Shown here: positions 18,019 through 27,013 of the stretch, one piece after another
How positions within the stretch are numbered: position 1 is the stretch's first letter
How the letters are laid out: every line of letters begins with the position of its first letter
Position numbers and translations under genes: made by a program
The notes under the pieces: generated by a model
Seen by the model: only the letters and a program-made list of their open reading frames with translations
Database searches by the model: none
What the model was told of the DNA's origin: nothing
DNA from: Nitrincola iocasae
GTDB lineage: Bacteria; Pseudomonadota; Gammaproteobacteria; Pseudomonadales; Balneatricaceae
Assembly: GCF_008727795.1 (NCBI RefSeq)
Contig: NZ_CP044222.1
Location: forward strand, 1,178,001-1,242,000
Length of the DNA stretch: 64,000 nt
Direction of reading: 5' to 3'

Positions 18019-19815
18019 ATGAGCCTGTATAAAACTGTCGAAAAAACATTTTTTAACTCATTGACCAAAAAAATCACTGGTAATGTGCTCTTTTTATTGG
18101 CTCCGCATCTTTTGCTGATTGCCGTTGGCGGTTACTACGCCGGGCAGTTCATCGATATGATCAAGTCATTGCAGCTATCCGCGGCACTGGAGCAGCAATT
18201 GCTTTCTGGTCTGGATTCGCTGCTGTTTGCTGCCAGTGCAACCATTACACTGGCATTACTGGCCGGGGTGTTCACGATCTTCTTCATGCGTCATTTGTTT
18301 TTGAAGCCGATTCGGGAGATTACCGACGTATTGCGTGCCATTCGGGAAAAAGAAGGCGATATCTCCGCTACATTGCCAGCTTATACTCATGATGAAATTT
18401 CTGATATGGCACGAAGCTATAATGATTTTACTGATCAGCTGCGCGCCATGATTGAGGAAACCCGGCGTCACTCGGTGAGTGTGGCGCTGAGTTCAACCCG
18501 GTTGCAGAAAACTGTTAATGAAGCCAGTCAATCATCCAGTCGCCAGGAAGAGCGGGCACAGATGGTGTTTCAGTCCAGTTCGCAGGCCTCTCAGGCGATT
18601 GACGAGATTGCTGGAAACACACAGTTGATCAGTAGTCAGACTGGCAGCAATATGCAGGAAATTCGTAATTCCAGCCAGGAACTGCACAAGGTCCTTGTGC
18701 AGGTTAAAGCGGTGCGCGAGCTGGCTACACGCTTTCAGGATACCGTACAGAAGCTTAGTGAAAATTCTGGCAACGTCATGGGTATTCTGACGATGGTCAA
18801 GGATTTTTCTGACCAGACCAACCTGTTAGCGTTGAATGCGTCTATTGAGGCTGCACGTGCCGGAGAGGCGGGTCGTGGGTTTGCAGTAGTGGCTGATGAG
18901 GTCCGCAATCTGTCACAGAAGGTCAGTGTGGCTACGGCTCAAATCGATACCAATATCAACGAAATGAGCTCGCTGGTGAGTAATACCCAATCCAGTGCCG
19001 TGACTATTCTGGAATACATTGAAAATACCGAGACCTTTATCGATGCCACCAGTGACCAGTTTGTTAAGCTGGTATCTGATTTTGAAGATATTAATCACCA
19101 ACTGACCGGTATCTCTGCGGCGATTGAAGAACTGTCTTACACTAATAAAGAGTCGCATGACCATGTCTGTCAGATCACCGATCTGTCGGTGGAAATGAAA
19201 CAGGATATGGAGCGTTCGAAAACCTATTCCGGTGATCTGGAAAAGGCAACCGAAACCACACAGGAGCTGTTATCGCACTTCCTGATCGGTCGGGGCGGGT
19301 TTGAAAACATGACCCAGACCGGGTTCGAGTGGTCCAGAAAAATCATGGAGTGTATGGAAACTCTGAATGAACAAGGGGTTAACCTGTTTGATCAGAGTTA
19401 TCAGCGCACTAACCCCGGACAGGAACCGGAAAAGTTCAACCTCAGTTATACTGATAAGTTTGAGCACATGTTACAACCGCTTTTCGATGGCTTTATCAGT
19501 GAGCGTCCGGAATTTATTTATGCCATCGCCGTAGATAAAAATGGCTATGCGCCTGCACATCATACCAAGGTGAGCAAAGCGTTAACCGGAGATGTGCAAA
19601 AAGACCTGCTGCAGAGTCGCCATCGCCGTTTCTTCAAGGCCAACCGTCAGGAGAAGCGTCGCTGTTCTCACCAGAAAGCATTTTTGCTGCAAACCTATAT
19701 TCGTGATACCGGTGAAATACTCAATGATCTTTCCATTCCGCTGTATATCAACGGAAAGCATTGGGGGGCTTTGATTATGGGCTTCGAGCCGCGCTGTCTG
19801 CTTGATGAAAAGTGA
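18019..19815 (+). CDS. Methyl-accepting chemotaxis protein
   Basis: 598 residues. Two membrane helices are close together (about 24-45 and 72-94), so there is almost no periplasmic sensor. HAMP follows, then a long coiled-coil signalling domain with the hairpin tip QTNLLALNASIEAARAGEAGRGFAVVADEVR, the CheA/CheW contact site. The unusual part is a C-terminal cytoplasmic domain of about 150 residues after the signalling helix (from VNLFDQSYQRTNPG), with several Cys/His residues; it may be the sensory module. The ligand is unknown. Confidence 0.9.
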   Translation: MSLYKTVEKTFFNSLTKKITGNVLFLLAPHLLLIAVGGYYAGQFIDMIKSLQLSAALEQQLLSGLDSLLFAASATITLALLAGVFTIFFMRHLFLKPIREITDVLRAIREKEGDISATLPAYTHDEISDMARSYNDFTDQLRAMIEETRRHSVSVALSSTRLQKTVNEASQSSSRQEERAQMVFQSSSQASQAIDEIAGNTQLISSQTGSNMQEIRNSSQELHKVLVQVKAVRELATRFQDTVQKLSENSGNVMGILTMVKDFSDQTNLLALNASIEAARAGEAGRGFAVVADEVRNLSQKVSVATAQIDTNINEMSSLVSNTQSSAVTILEYIENTETFIDATSDQFVKLVSDFEDINHQLTGISAAIEELSYTNKESHDHVCQITDLSVEMKQDMERSKTYSGDLEKATETTQELLSHFLIGRGGFENMTQTGFEWSRKIMECMETLNEQGVNLFDQSYQRTNPGQEPEKFNLSYTDKFEHMLQPLFDGFISERPEFIYAIAVDKNGYAPAHHTKVSKALTGDVQKDLLQSRHRRFFKANRQEKRRCSHQKAFLLQTYIRDTGEILNDLSIPLYINGKHWGALIMGFEPRCLLDEK

Positions 19816-19823
19816 TGGTAAGT

Positions 19824-19865
19824 AAGCAGTCCAGGACAAGATTGAGTGTGTGTCCTGGACTGCTT
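19824..19865. terminator. Long hairpin between convergent genes
   Basis: AAGCAGTCCAGGACA (19824-19838) pairs perfectly with TGTCCTGGACTGCTT (19851-19865): 15 bp, 12-base loop. It lies between the chemoreceptor and the minus-strand double-receiver gene and could stop both transcripts, although the T-run is weak. Confidence 0.6.
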
Positions 19866-19874
19866 GCATTGCAG

Positions 19875-20678
19875 TCAGATCGTTTGATCTACGATCAGAT
19901 GTTTCAGTAACTGCTTGAGCGAGTGGTAGGACAGGGGTTTACGGCAGATGGCAGTAACGCCAACTTGTTTGAAGGATATGAGGGGTTCTTCATCCTGCTC
20001 TGAGGTGACTACCAAGACCGGCACGGCAGGCTGATCGGTATATTGGCGAATATGCTGAACCAGCTCCAAACCATCGATATTGGGCATGTTATAGTCAGTA
20101 ATAACCAGATCAAAGCGCTGGTTTTTAAGAACCTGTAACGCTTCAGCACCATCTTTGGCTTCACGCTGGTTAACCACACCCAGTGAAGTGAGGATGCGGC
20201 TCAGGTAACGGCGTGACATTTTACTGTCATCCACCACCAGTACCCAAAGATCTTCAAAGGCATCATCGTGATCTTCATCGGCATTCTGTCGATCATCGAC
20301 ATACTCCACGGCGCTTAACAATGCCTTGCGTAACTCTTCCGGATCAAAGGGTTTAGGCAGTATGGTTGCCGCACCAGACTGACGAATCGGTTCCAGGTAA
20401 CGGTACAGGGTTTCGGAAGAAATCAGAAAAAATACCACTTCATCCAGCCCGGCGACCTTACGCATTTCACCCACCAGCTCTGAACCGGTCATGTCCGGTA
20501 GGTGCATGGCTGACATGACAATATCCGGGGTGATACTGCGCATACGCTCCAGTGCTTCGCTGGCATCACTGAATTCTTCTATAGCCTGAACACCCAGTGA
20601 GCGCAAATGGTTGGTAATAATATTGCGCTGCATCCGCGAGGGCTCGATCACTAATATCAGAAGTTCTTGCAATTCCAT
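19875..20678 (-). CDS. Double-receiver response regulator, first receiver degenerate
   Basis: 267 residues: two CheY-like receiver domains (1-125 and 143-267) joined by an acidic linker, with no output domain. The second is complete (D150/D151, phospho-acceptor D195 in ITDYNMPNIDG, Ser/Thr in VVTSEQ, K in CRKPL). In the first, the aligned phospho-acceptor position is Ala57 (VMSAMHLPDM) and the acidic pair is reduced to Glu12, while Lys109 stays, so it is probably a pseudo-receiver. It is next to a chemoreceptor gene, but a functional link is only inferred. Confidence 0.88.
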   Translation of the reverse strand: MELQELLILVIEPSRMQRNIITNHLRSLGVQAIEEFSDASEALERMRSITPDIVMSAMHLPDMTGSELVGEMRKVAGLDEVVFFLISSETLYRYLEPIRQSGAATILPKPFDPEELRKALLSAVEYVDDRQNADEDHDDAFEDLWVLVVDDSKMSRRYLSRILTSLGVVNQREAKDGAEALQVLKNQRFDLVITDYNMPNIDGLELVQHIRQYTDQPAVPVLVVTSEQDEEPLISFKQVGVTAICRKPLSYHSLKQLLKHLIVDQTI

Positions 20679-20754
20679 TGTGTTACACTCAAAACAGTTA
20701 GATGGTGTCAGTTATACCCGACCGAGCGCAGAATGCAACACTGAATAGGTTGGA

Positions 20755-20893
20755 TTGACACGCATTCAGTTTTGTTCAGCTAAGGTTAAGTCGCGTAGCG
20801 TTTAACTAGTATCCCGAGCAGGATTAGTTCGGGTCTCTTCATCATTTCAACAAAGTTTGCTTTCAAGGCCGCCTCAAATGAGGCGGCCTTTTT
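20755..20893 (+). ncRNA. Candidate small RNA between ptsP and the double-receiver gene
   Basis: No plus-strand gene lies here, yet a strong plus-oriented terminator does: AAGGCCGCCTCA (20865-20876) pairs with the segment ending GAGGCGGCCTT (20880-20890), followed by TTT. Upstream there is TTGACA at 20755 (a -35 match, but the -10 is poor) and a hairpin CCCGA...TCGGG (20813-20833) with AGGA in its loop. A transcript of roughly 80-110 bases is plausible. The alternative is that the hairpin is just the ptsP terminator, but the T-run is on the wrong side for that. Confidence 0.35.
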
Positions 20894-20910
20894 CTATTAC
20901 CTTTCAATGC

Positions 20911-23169
20911 TTATCCTGTCGGACTGCTAAGAGCCTTCTCTACTAATGGACGAAACAAGGCGCGTATCTCTTCTTCATGTATACAATCCATTGCCTGGAT
21001 CAATAGCGGCTCTAGATCTTCACGATTAACAGAGCGGATCAGCAACTTAATTCTGGGTATATTATAAGCGCTTAGACTGATGCTGTTGTAGCCCAGTGCC
21101 AGCAAGACTAATACAGCAACCGGGTCAGAGGCCATTTCACCGCATACGGAAACCGGTAAATTCAGACGACTACACTGCGTATATATCTGTGCCAGTGCAT
21201 TCAGCACCGCTGGATGCAGGTGGTCAAACAGGGCGGATACGCGGGGGTTGTTGCGGTCAACGGCCAACAAGTATTGGGTCAGATCATTAGAGCCGATAGA
21301 GACAAAATCGACCCAGGGGGCCAGCTTAGGCAGTAACAGCATGGCCGAAGGCACTTCAATCATCATGCCGATACGCGGTAAGCGTACTTTGATGCCTTCT
21401 TTACTCAGATCCGCAACGGCCTTTTCGACATGACTGCGGAAGCTGGACATTTCATCGACACGGCTGACCATGGGTACCAGCAATTGCAGGTTGTCGTTGC
21501 CGACATCGGCTCGGAGCATGGCGCGAATCTGAGTGATCAGCAGTTGGGTGTTGTCCAGAGTAAAACGTATGCCCCGCCAGCCCAGGTAAGGATTCTGCTC
21601 ACTCATTTCGAAGTAGGGGAGTTGTTTGTCGCCTCCTATATCCAGCGTGCGCATGGATACCGGCAGAGGGGCATAGGCGGCAAGTACTTTCTGATAGATA
21701 CGGAACTGCTCTTCCTCGGTGGGAAAGCTTTGATGCACCATAAATGGAATTTCAGAACGGTAAAGCCCAACGCCTTCTGCACCGCGCTCAAGTCCCGGGG
21801 TGGCATCCGCCAGCAGGCCGGTATTGGTGAGCAGATTGACGCGAAAGCCGTCCAGAGTCTGAGCTGGTTCGTAACGCAAGCGCTCCAGGCCTTGAATAAA
21901 GCGTTTTTCATCCGCAATCATGCGTCGGTATTCGCGACAGAGCACATCGGGTGGATTGATGGTACATTCACCGCGGTTACCGTCTACAATAATCCGTTGA
22001 CCCCGGTACTGTTCCGGTTTCAGGCCTTCGACACCCATGACGGCCGGGATGCCCAGAGCATTGGCCAGAATAGATGTGTGCGACAGCGCCGAACCCGACG
22101 TACAGACAATGCCATGGATGCGTTGCAGTGGAAACTCGGCCAGATCGGTGATGTTGACCAGCTCCCCGGTCAGTATCAGCGGCTCATCAGGTGTTTCGGT
22201 TACCTGGCGCTCGTGCTGCAGCAACTCGTTGAGTAAGCGTTGACCTATGTTGGTGATGTCTTCACTGCGGGCTTTCAGGTAGGGGTCGTTTGACTGATCG
22301 AAGGTGGCGGCCATCTGCTCGATGACCTGACGTAACGCCCAGGCTGCACTGTCGCCCCGATCAATAAGGGTTTCCACACCTTTGACCAGTTCCGGACTTT
22401 TTAGCATCATCTGGTAAACGCTGAACAGGGCGTTCAGATCGCCTGGCAGGTGATGACCTATCTTACCGGAGCGATTCTCCAGATCCTCTTCAAGCCACTC
22501 AATCGCTTGGTGAAATTCACTTTTTTCCTCTACCGGGTCACTGTTGATTCCCGCTTTGACCTGATCCAGAGTCATGTGCGGATCTATTATCCAGAGTCGG
22601 CCGATGCCTATTCCAGCCGCACTGCGAATACCGCTGAAGCGCTTGTAAGACAGAGCGGCTTCCTGTTGTAGCCAACTGCCACTGCGCTGCAGCAGATGCA
22701 AGGTCCCGGCAAGCTGTGAAGCGACGGTAATCAGAAAGGCCTCTTCCTCGTCACTGTAGCGGCCTTCATCCTGATCCTGGACTACCAGCACCCCAATCAA
22801 ACGACGCAGGTGAATCAGGGGAACACCCATAAAGCTGCGGTACGACTGCTCATGAGTTTCGGGAATATACACAAAACGGTCATCCGCCGGTGCATCGGCG
22901 ATATTCAATGTGCTCAGACTGGCGGCAATATGCCCGACCAGCCCTTCATTCAGACTCAGTCGTACCTGGCCGACTGCATTCGGCGCCAAACCGCGCGTAG
23001 CAGCCAGAATCAGTGTGTCCTGCTGAGGATTGCATAAATACAAGCTGCAGACACTGGATTGCATCAGCTCACTGAGGCGGCCAACAATGGTATCCATCAT
23101 CGCTTCCGGGTCTTGGGTGCGGGCAATGGTGTCGACCAGAGAGGTTAGATCAGTCAGTGATGAAGGCAT
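20911..23169 (-). CDS. ptsP: PTS-Ntr phosphoenolpyruvate phosphotransferase (EI-Ntr)
   Basis: 752 residues. An N-terminal GAF domain (about 1-160) precedes the enzyme I region. The phospho-His is in GSALSHTSILANALGIPAVMG. PEP-binding signatures appear further on: MRTLDIGGDKQLPY, GWRGIRFTL, FVSIGSNDLTQYLLAVDRNNP, and the active-site Cys in VSVCGEMASDP. It passes phosphate from PEP to NPr and on to EIIA-Ntr, which controls potassium, nitrogen and envelope functions. No partners are in the window. Transcribed alone, divergent from the CBS-GGDEF-EAL gene. Confidence 0.96.
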   Translation of the reverse strand: MPSSLTDLTSLVDTIARTQDPEAMMDTIVGRLSELMQSSVCSLYLCNPQQDTLILAATRGLAPNAVGQVRLSLNEGLVGHIAASLSTLNIADAPADDRFVYIPETHEQSYRSFMGVPLIHLRRLIGVLVVQDQDEGRYSDEEEAFLITVASQLAGTLHLLQRSGSWLQQEAALSYKRFSGIRSAAGIGIGRLWIIDPHMTLDQVKAGINSDPVEEKSEFHQAIEWLEEDLENRSGKIGHHLPGDLNALFSVYQMMLKSPELVKGVETLIDRGDSAAWALRQVIEQMAATFDQSNDPYLKARSEDITNIGQRLLNELLQHERQVTETPDEPLILTGELVNITDLAEFPLQRIHGIVCTSGSALSHTSILANALGIPAVMGVEGLKPEQYRGQRIIVDGNRGECTINPPDVLCREYRRMIADEKRFIQGLERLRYEPAQTLDGFRVNLLTNTGLLADATPGLERGAEGVGLYRSEIPFMVHQSFPTEEEQFRIYQKVLAAYAPLPVSMRTLDIGGDKQLPYFEMSEQNPYLGWRGIRFTLDNTQLLITQIRAMLRADVGNDNLQLLVPMVSRVDEMSSFRSHVEKAVADLSKEGIKVRLPRIGMMIEVPSAMLLLPKLAPWVDFVSIGSNDLTQYLLAVDRNNPRVSALFDHLHPAVLNALAQIYTQCSRLNLPVSVCGEMASDPVAVLVLLALGYNSISLSAYNIPRIKLLIRSVNREDLEPLLIQAMDCIHEEEIRALFRPLVEKALSSPTG

Positions 23170-23413
23170 CTTGAATATCCGTTAAACAATTGTTTGCTGT
23201 TGGGCTGATATTTGCATACTTGTTTGAACTCGACAATGTGTGCGCATTAAATTTTTTTAATATAGTACCGAAACGACATATTCTAGAGAAATATCCTCTG
23301 CAGCGTTACGGCGAGTTGGTGTGTTTTAATCTTACCTGCTAAAATGAGATTGTATATGATAATTCATCTCAACATCCCACTCTCACAGCGTATGGTTGGT
23401 CAATCAAGTATCC

Positions 23414-25936
23414 ATGAATAGTAAACTCAAGCGTTCACACGCTCTCAAAGTAATGGATATCTGCCGTCAGGATGTCGTCACCTGTCAGCAGCGCGAAGAC
23501 GTATTGTCCGCCATTCGCCTTATGGCTGAATATAATATAGGTTCTGTGGTCGTTTGTAATGGGCAAACCCCTGTTGGCATATTGACCCGGCGTGACGCCA
23601 TGCGGCTAACCCCTGACAACAGTGAGGCTGGCGTGACGGCTGAGCAGGTCATGTCAACGCCCCTGATTACTATTACCGCAGACGCGGGTATTGATGAGCT
23701 GGGTATTGAACTGATGTCTGGTCATATACGCCATGCGGTGGTGGTGGATGATCAGGGTGAGTTGATTGGTGTTGTCAGCGAAAGTGATATCGTCAACAGT
23801 CACGGACTGGAGCATGATCTGTTCATGCGCTCAGTTTATGACGTGTGTAATCATAATCCTATGCGTTTTCCAGATAACTGCTCGTTACGTCTGACGGTTG
23901 AGCGTATCCGCTCGGCCGGACACACCGCCGCATTGATTGATGGGCTCAATGGTGAGCTTAAAATCATTACTGAAACTGACATTATTCGTTTGATCGCAGC
24001 TTCATCGAATGAGCTGGATAAGCCCCTGTACGAGTTCACCTTCAAAAAACTCATCAGTGTTCCCGGCTCGGTCAGTTTGTTCAATGCCCGGCGGCATTTC
24101 CGCAAACATGGCTTTCGCCACCTTGGGGTGCTGAATGACCAGAGCGAAGTGATTGGGCTGGCATCCTATTCGGATATTCTGCGTAACGTCGAACTGGATT
24201 ATATTTTCCGACTGCGTGAGCTGCTTAATGATCGTAGTTACCGCTTGAATGAAACCCGAAATCACTTGCGTATTATTGAAAAAGTGATTGATTCATCCAT
24301 GGAAGGTATCGTGATTTGTAACGCCGAAGGCAATATTCAGAGTGTGAACCCGGCGTTTACCCAGATCACCGGCTACCAGGATTGGGAAGTGATCGGCTCT
24401 AATCCGAGTATCTTAAGTTCTGGTCGCCATGATAAAGCCTTCTACAGCCGCATGTGGGATCAGTTACAGCGTAAAGGGCGCTGGCAGGGTGAAATCTGGA
24501 ATCGCAACAAGGATGGACGCGTCTATCCGGAATGGCTGAGTATTACTGCTATTGAAAGTGAGCAGGGTGAAGTGATTCAGTATGCGGCTATTTTTCACGA
24601 TCTGACAGAAATCAAACGCTCTGAAGCGCGCATCAACAAAATGTCCTATTTTGATGAAGTCACCCATCTGGCGAATAGACGCTTGTTCATTGACCGTTTG
24701 CATAATGCCCTGACCTATGCCGGTGATCATGACAATATTGTCGCCTTGGTCAATATGGATCTGGACTGGTTCAAATCCATCAATGATCGCTTTGGCCAGA
24801 GTGAAGGTGACCTGGTGCTTAAAGAAGTGGCGCGGCGTATCGAAGATACGCTGGGCGATGCTGATACAGCGGCACGTCCGGGTGGTGATGAGTTCAGTAT
24901 CATCATGACCGGGCTGGACAGTCCTGACGAGTTACCCTTGTTTCTGGACCGTTTGACCAAGGTTATTTCCGCGCCGGTACTGATCAATGATACAGAGATA
25001 CGGCTGACGGCCAGTATCGGTATTGCCATGTACCCTGGTGACGCCGCTGATACAGAGGATCTGCTGCGTTGTGCTGATGCGGCGATGCATGAAGCTAAAA
25101 ATCTGGGACGCAACAGTTACCATTTTTTCTCTCCGGCTCTGGATCAACAGTCGCGCTCTCGTTTTCAGCTCACCACCATGCTGCAGGGTGCGCTGGAAAA
25201 AGATGAATTTCGACTGTTTTACCAGCCGAAGGTGTGTCTGAAAACCGGCAGGGTCAAGGGTGTGGAAGCTCTGCTACGTTGGTTCAGTGCGGAGCTGGGC
25301 GAGGTATCTCCCAGCGATTTTATTCCGCTGGCAGAAGATATGGGGCTGATTGATCAGATTGGTGACTGGGTCATGTTGATGGCGGTCAAGCAAGGCGCTG
25401 CCTGGCAACAACAGGGATTAGCCGTGAATGTCGGCGTGAATGTGTCAGCGCGTCAGTTTCAACGAGGTAATGTTGCCGGGCGGGTCATCAGTCTGCTGAA
25501 CCGCTACAACTTGTCACCTGATCATTTCAGTATTGAGTTGACTGAAACCAGCTTTATGCATTCGGCCGATAAAACCCGCTCCGCGATCAGTGAGTTGCTA
25601 AAGCTGGGGGTCGGCGTGGCCATTGATGATTTTGGAACAGGGTATTCCAGCCTGAACTATGTGCGAACCATGGCCCTCAGTCAGTTGAAAATAGACCTGA
25701 GCTTTATCCAGAATATCGAAAATTCTGAGAAGGATCGGCGCTTGGTTGAGGCGATGATAGCCATGGCCCATGCAATGGATTTTGAAGTGATTGCTGAAGG
25801 TGTGGAAACACGTGAACAGCTGGTACTGCTTAAGCGCATGGGCTGCGATCAGGCGCAGGGATTTTTCCTCAGTCGGCCCCAACCAGAAGAGTCATTAACT
25901 CCCTGGTTAAAGGCCAATACGTTGAGTCTTAAGTAA
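23414..25936 (+). CDS. CBS-PAS-GGDEF-EAL cyclic-di-GMP enzyme
   Basis: About 840 residues. Two pairs of CBS domains (residues about 10-260) should bind nucleotides. A PAS/PAC domain (about 285-400, VICNAEGNIQSVNPAFTQITGYQ) follows, then GGDEF and EAL. The GGDEF motif RPGGDEF is canonical, but the upstream RxxD inhibitory site is absent. The EAL domain keeps EALLRW, NVSARQF, ELTET, IDDFGTGYSSL and AEGVET, so phosphodiesterase activity is expected; both activities may exist. The frame opens at a TTG (23396), but ATG 23414 is the first normal start; neither has a clear ribosome site. No membrane segments. Confidence 0.9.
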   Translation: MNSKLKRSHALKVMDICRQDVVTCQQREDVLSAIRLMAEYNIGSVVVCNGQTPVGILTRRDAMRLTPDNSEAGVTAEQVMSTPLITITADAGIDELGIELMSGHIRHAVVVDDQGELIGVVSESDIVNSHGLEHDLFMRSVYDVCNHNPMRFPDNCSLRLTVERIRSAGHTAALIDGLNGELKIITETDIIRLIAASSNELDKPLYEFTFKKLISVPGSVSLFNARRHFRKHGFRHLGVLNDQSEVIGLASYSDILRNVELDYIFRLRELLNDRSYRLNETRNHLRIIEKVIDSSMEGIVICNAEGNIQSVNPAFTQITGYQDWEVIGSNPSILSSGRHDKAFYSRMWDQLQRKGRWQGEIWNRNKDGRVYPEWLSITAIESEQGEVIQYAAIFHDLTEIKRSEARINKMSYFDEVTHLANRRLFIDRLHNALTYAGDHDNIVALVNMDLDWFKSINDRFGQSEGDLVLKEVARRIEDTLGDADTAARPGGDEFSIIMTGLDSPDELPLFLDRLTKVISAPVLINDTEIRLTASIGIAMYPGDAADTEDLLRCADAAMHEAKNLGRNSYHFFSPALDQQSRSRFQLTTMLQGALEKDEFRLFYQPKVCLKTGRVKGVEALLRWFSAELGEVSPSDFIPLAEDMGLIDQIGDWVMLMAVKQGAAWQQQGLAVNVGVNVSARQFQRGNVAGRVISLLNRYNLSPDHFSIELTETSFMHSADKTRSAISELLKLGVGVAIDDFGTGYSSLNYVRTMALSQLKIDLSFIQNIENSEKDRRLVEAMIAMAHAMDFEVIAEGVETREQLVLLKRMGCDQAQGFFLSRPQPEESLTPWLKANTLSLK

Positions 25937-25949
25937 CTGCGATGACAGG

Positions 25950-26522
25950 TTAAAACCAGTCATCCCGGCGCTTACGACGTTTGGGTAGATAAGGCACCAG
26001 TAAACCCAGTATCACACCACCCAGTGCAACCAGTCCACCATGCGTCAGCCAGCGAATCAGGTTGCTCTGATCCATATTGGAAATTTCGGACTCCAGGCGT
26101 TGAATTTCCTGTTGCAGTCCTTCCACCTGATTTACAAACTCTGTATTACTACTGGATACGTTGGATAACTGACTGTTGAGGTCAGCAATTTCCTGATCCT
26201 GCTGAGTAATACGCTCGCGGCTTTCCGTCAGTGCTGTCTCCAGTGCCGGCAGTTGGCTGAGCTTGCTTTCACCTGTGGCGACAAATTCAGCTGGTACCCA
26301 ACTGGTACGACCGGATTCGGTACGGATTTCTATATATTGGTTCTGTCTATCTAATATGGTGACCGGTTCGCCACTGTTGACCCGGCCATTAATGCGGTAT
26401 TGATTGCTGGGGCCGCCGTGAGTGAAAACATACACATCATCAGCAATATGTGCTGCTTCCTGCGCAAATACTGGCGCTGAAAATGCCAGTAGCAGAGACA
26501 GACTGAGTTGTTTTTTCATCAT
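25950..26522 (-). CDS. Membrane-anchored SH3-domain protein (TIGR04211/YgiM type)
   Basis: 190 residues: signal peptide, bacterial SH3 domain (about 28-85, DDVYVFTHGGPSNQYRINGRV...), long coiled coil (95-150), then one C-terminal membrane helix (LVALGGVILGLLVPYL) and a basic tail RRKRRDDW. The SH3 domain should face the periplasm with the tail in the cytoplasm, as in E. coli YgiM. Function is unknown. The neighbouring CYTH-CHAD type proteins often sit beside YgiM in enterics, but here that gene is far away at 54.6 kb. Divergent from yidD. Confidence 0.85.
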   Translation of the reverse strand: MMKKQLSLSLLLAFSAPVFAQEAAHIADDVYVFTHGGPSNQYRINGRVNSGEPVTILDRQNQYIEIRTESGRTSWVPAEFVATGESKLSQLPALETALTESRERITQQDQEIADLNSQLSNVSSSNTEFVNQVEGLQQEIQRLESEISNMDQSNLIRWLTHGGLVALGGVILGLLVPYLPKRRKRRDDWF

Positions 26523-26648
26523 AAAACTCTTGTTTGCTTATCTCGAAATAGACCCATTGTACGGATTGAAGCGACGATGACCAGTCCGAGGCAGAAAATC
26601 ATGCCGAAACCGGGTAAAATAAGAGTTTGCTTGTTCAGGAGAGAGGGT

Positions 26649-26942
26649 ATGCAGTGGCTTCGTCGAATGCTGGGTCGGTTACTGATTCTGCTGGTTAAAT
26701 TTTATCAGTATTTCATCAGCCCGATGCTGCCACCCAGTTGTCGCTATGAACCGACCTGCTCAGCTTATATGATTGAAGCTATTCAGGTGCATGGGCCTGT
26801 TAAAGGCGCGTATCTGGGGATTCGCCGGGTGTTGCGTTGCCACCCCTTACGCGAAGGTGGCTACGACCCTGTTCCGCCCGCCTGTTGTGCTCACCCACCC
26901 CCGGATAAAGAAAAAAAGCTGAAAAATGATCCGCCTGCGTAA
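26649..26942 (+). CDS. yidD: Membrane protein insertion efficiency factor YidD
   Basis: 97 residues from ATG 26649, chosen because AGGAGAG lies just upstream and the YidD core begins here (LLVKFYQYFISPMLPPSCRYEPTCSAYM). The conserved Cys residues (SCRYEPTC and later LRCHP) and GYDPVP are all present. YidD helps YidC insert inner-membrane proteins. It is usually next to rpmH-rnpA-yidC; here it is elsewhere, between the SH3 protein and a phoH-like gene. Confidence 0.95.
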   Translation: MQWLRRMLGRLLILLVKFYQYFISPMLPPSCRYEPTCSAYMIEAIQVHGPVKGAYLGIRRVLRCHPLREGGYDPVPPACCAHPPPDKEKKLKNDPPA

Positions 26943-27013
26943 CCCCTGCCTGTTGTTAAACGGCGCTGGATCAGCTAGTTTAAAATAAAATTCTCCGCAA
27001 AGGAAAAAAGCAG

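Noticed and set aside
21430..22236. 268-codon plus-strand frame opposite ptsP
   Set aside because: It lies wholly antisense to a clear EI-Ntr gene, and its translation shows no motif; it is a codon-usage shadow.
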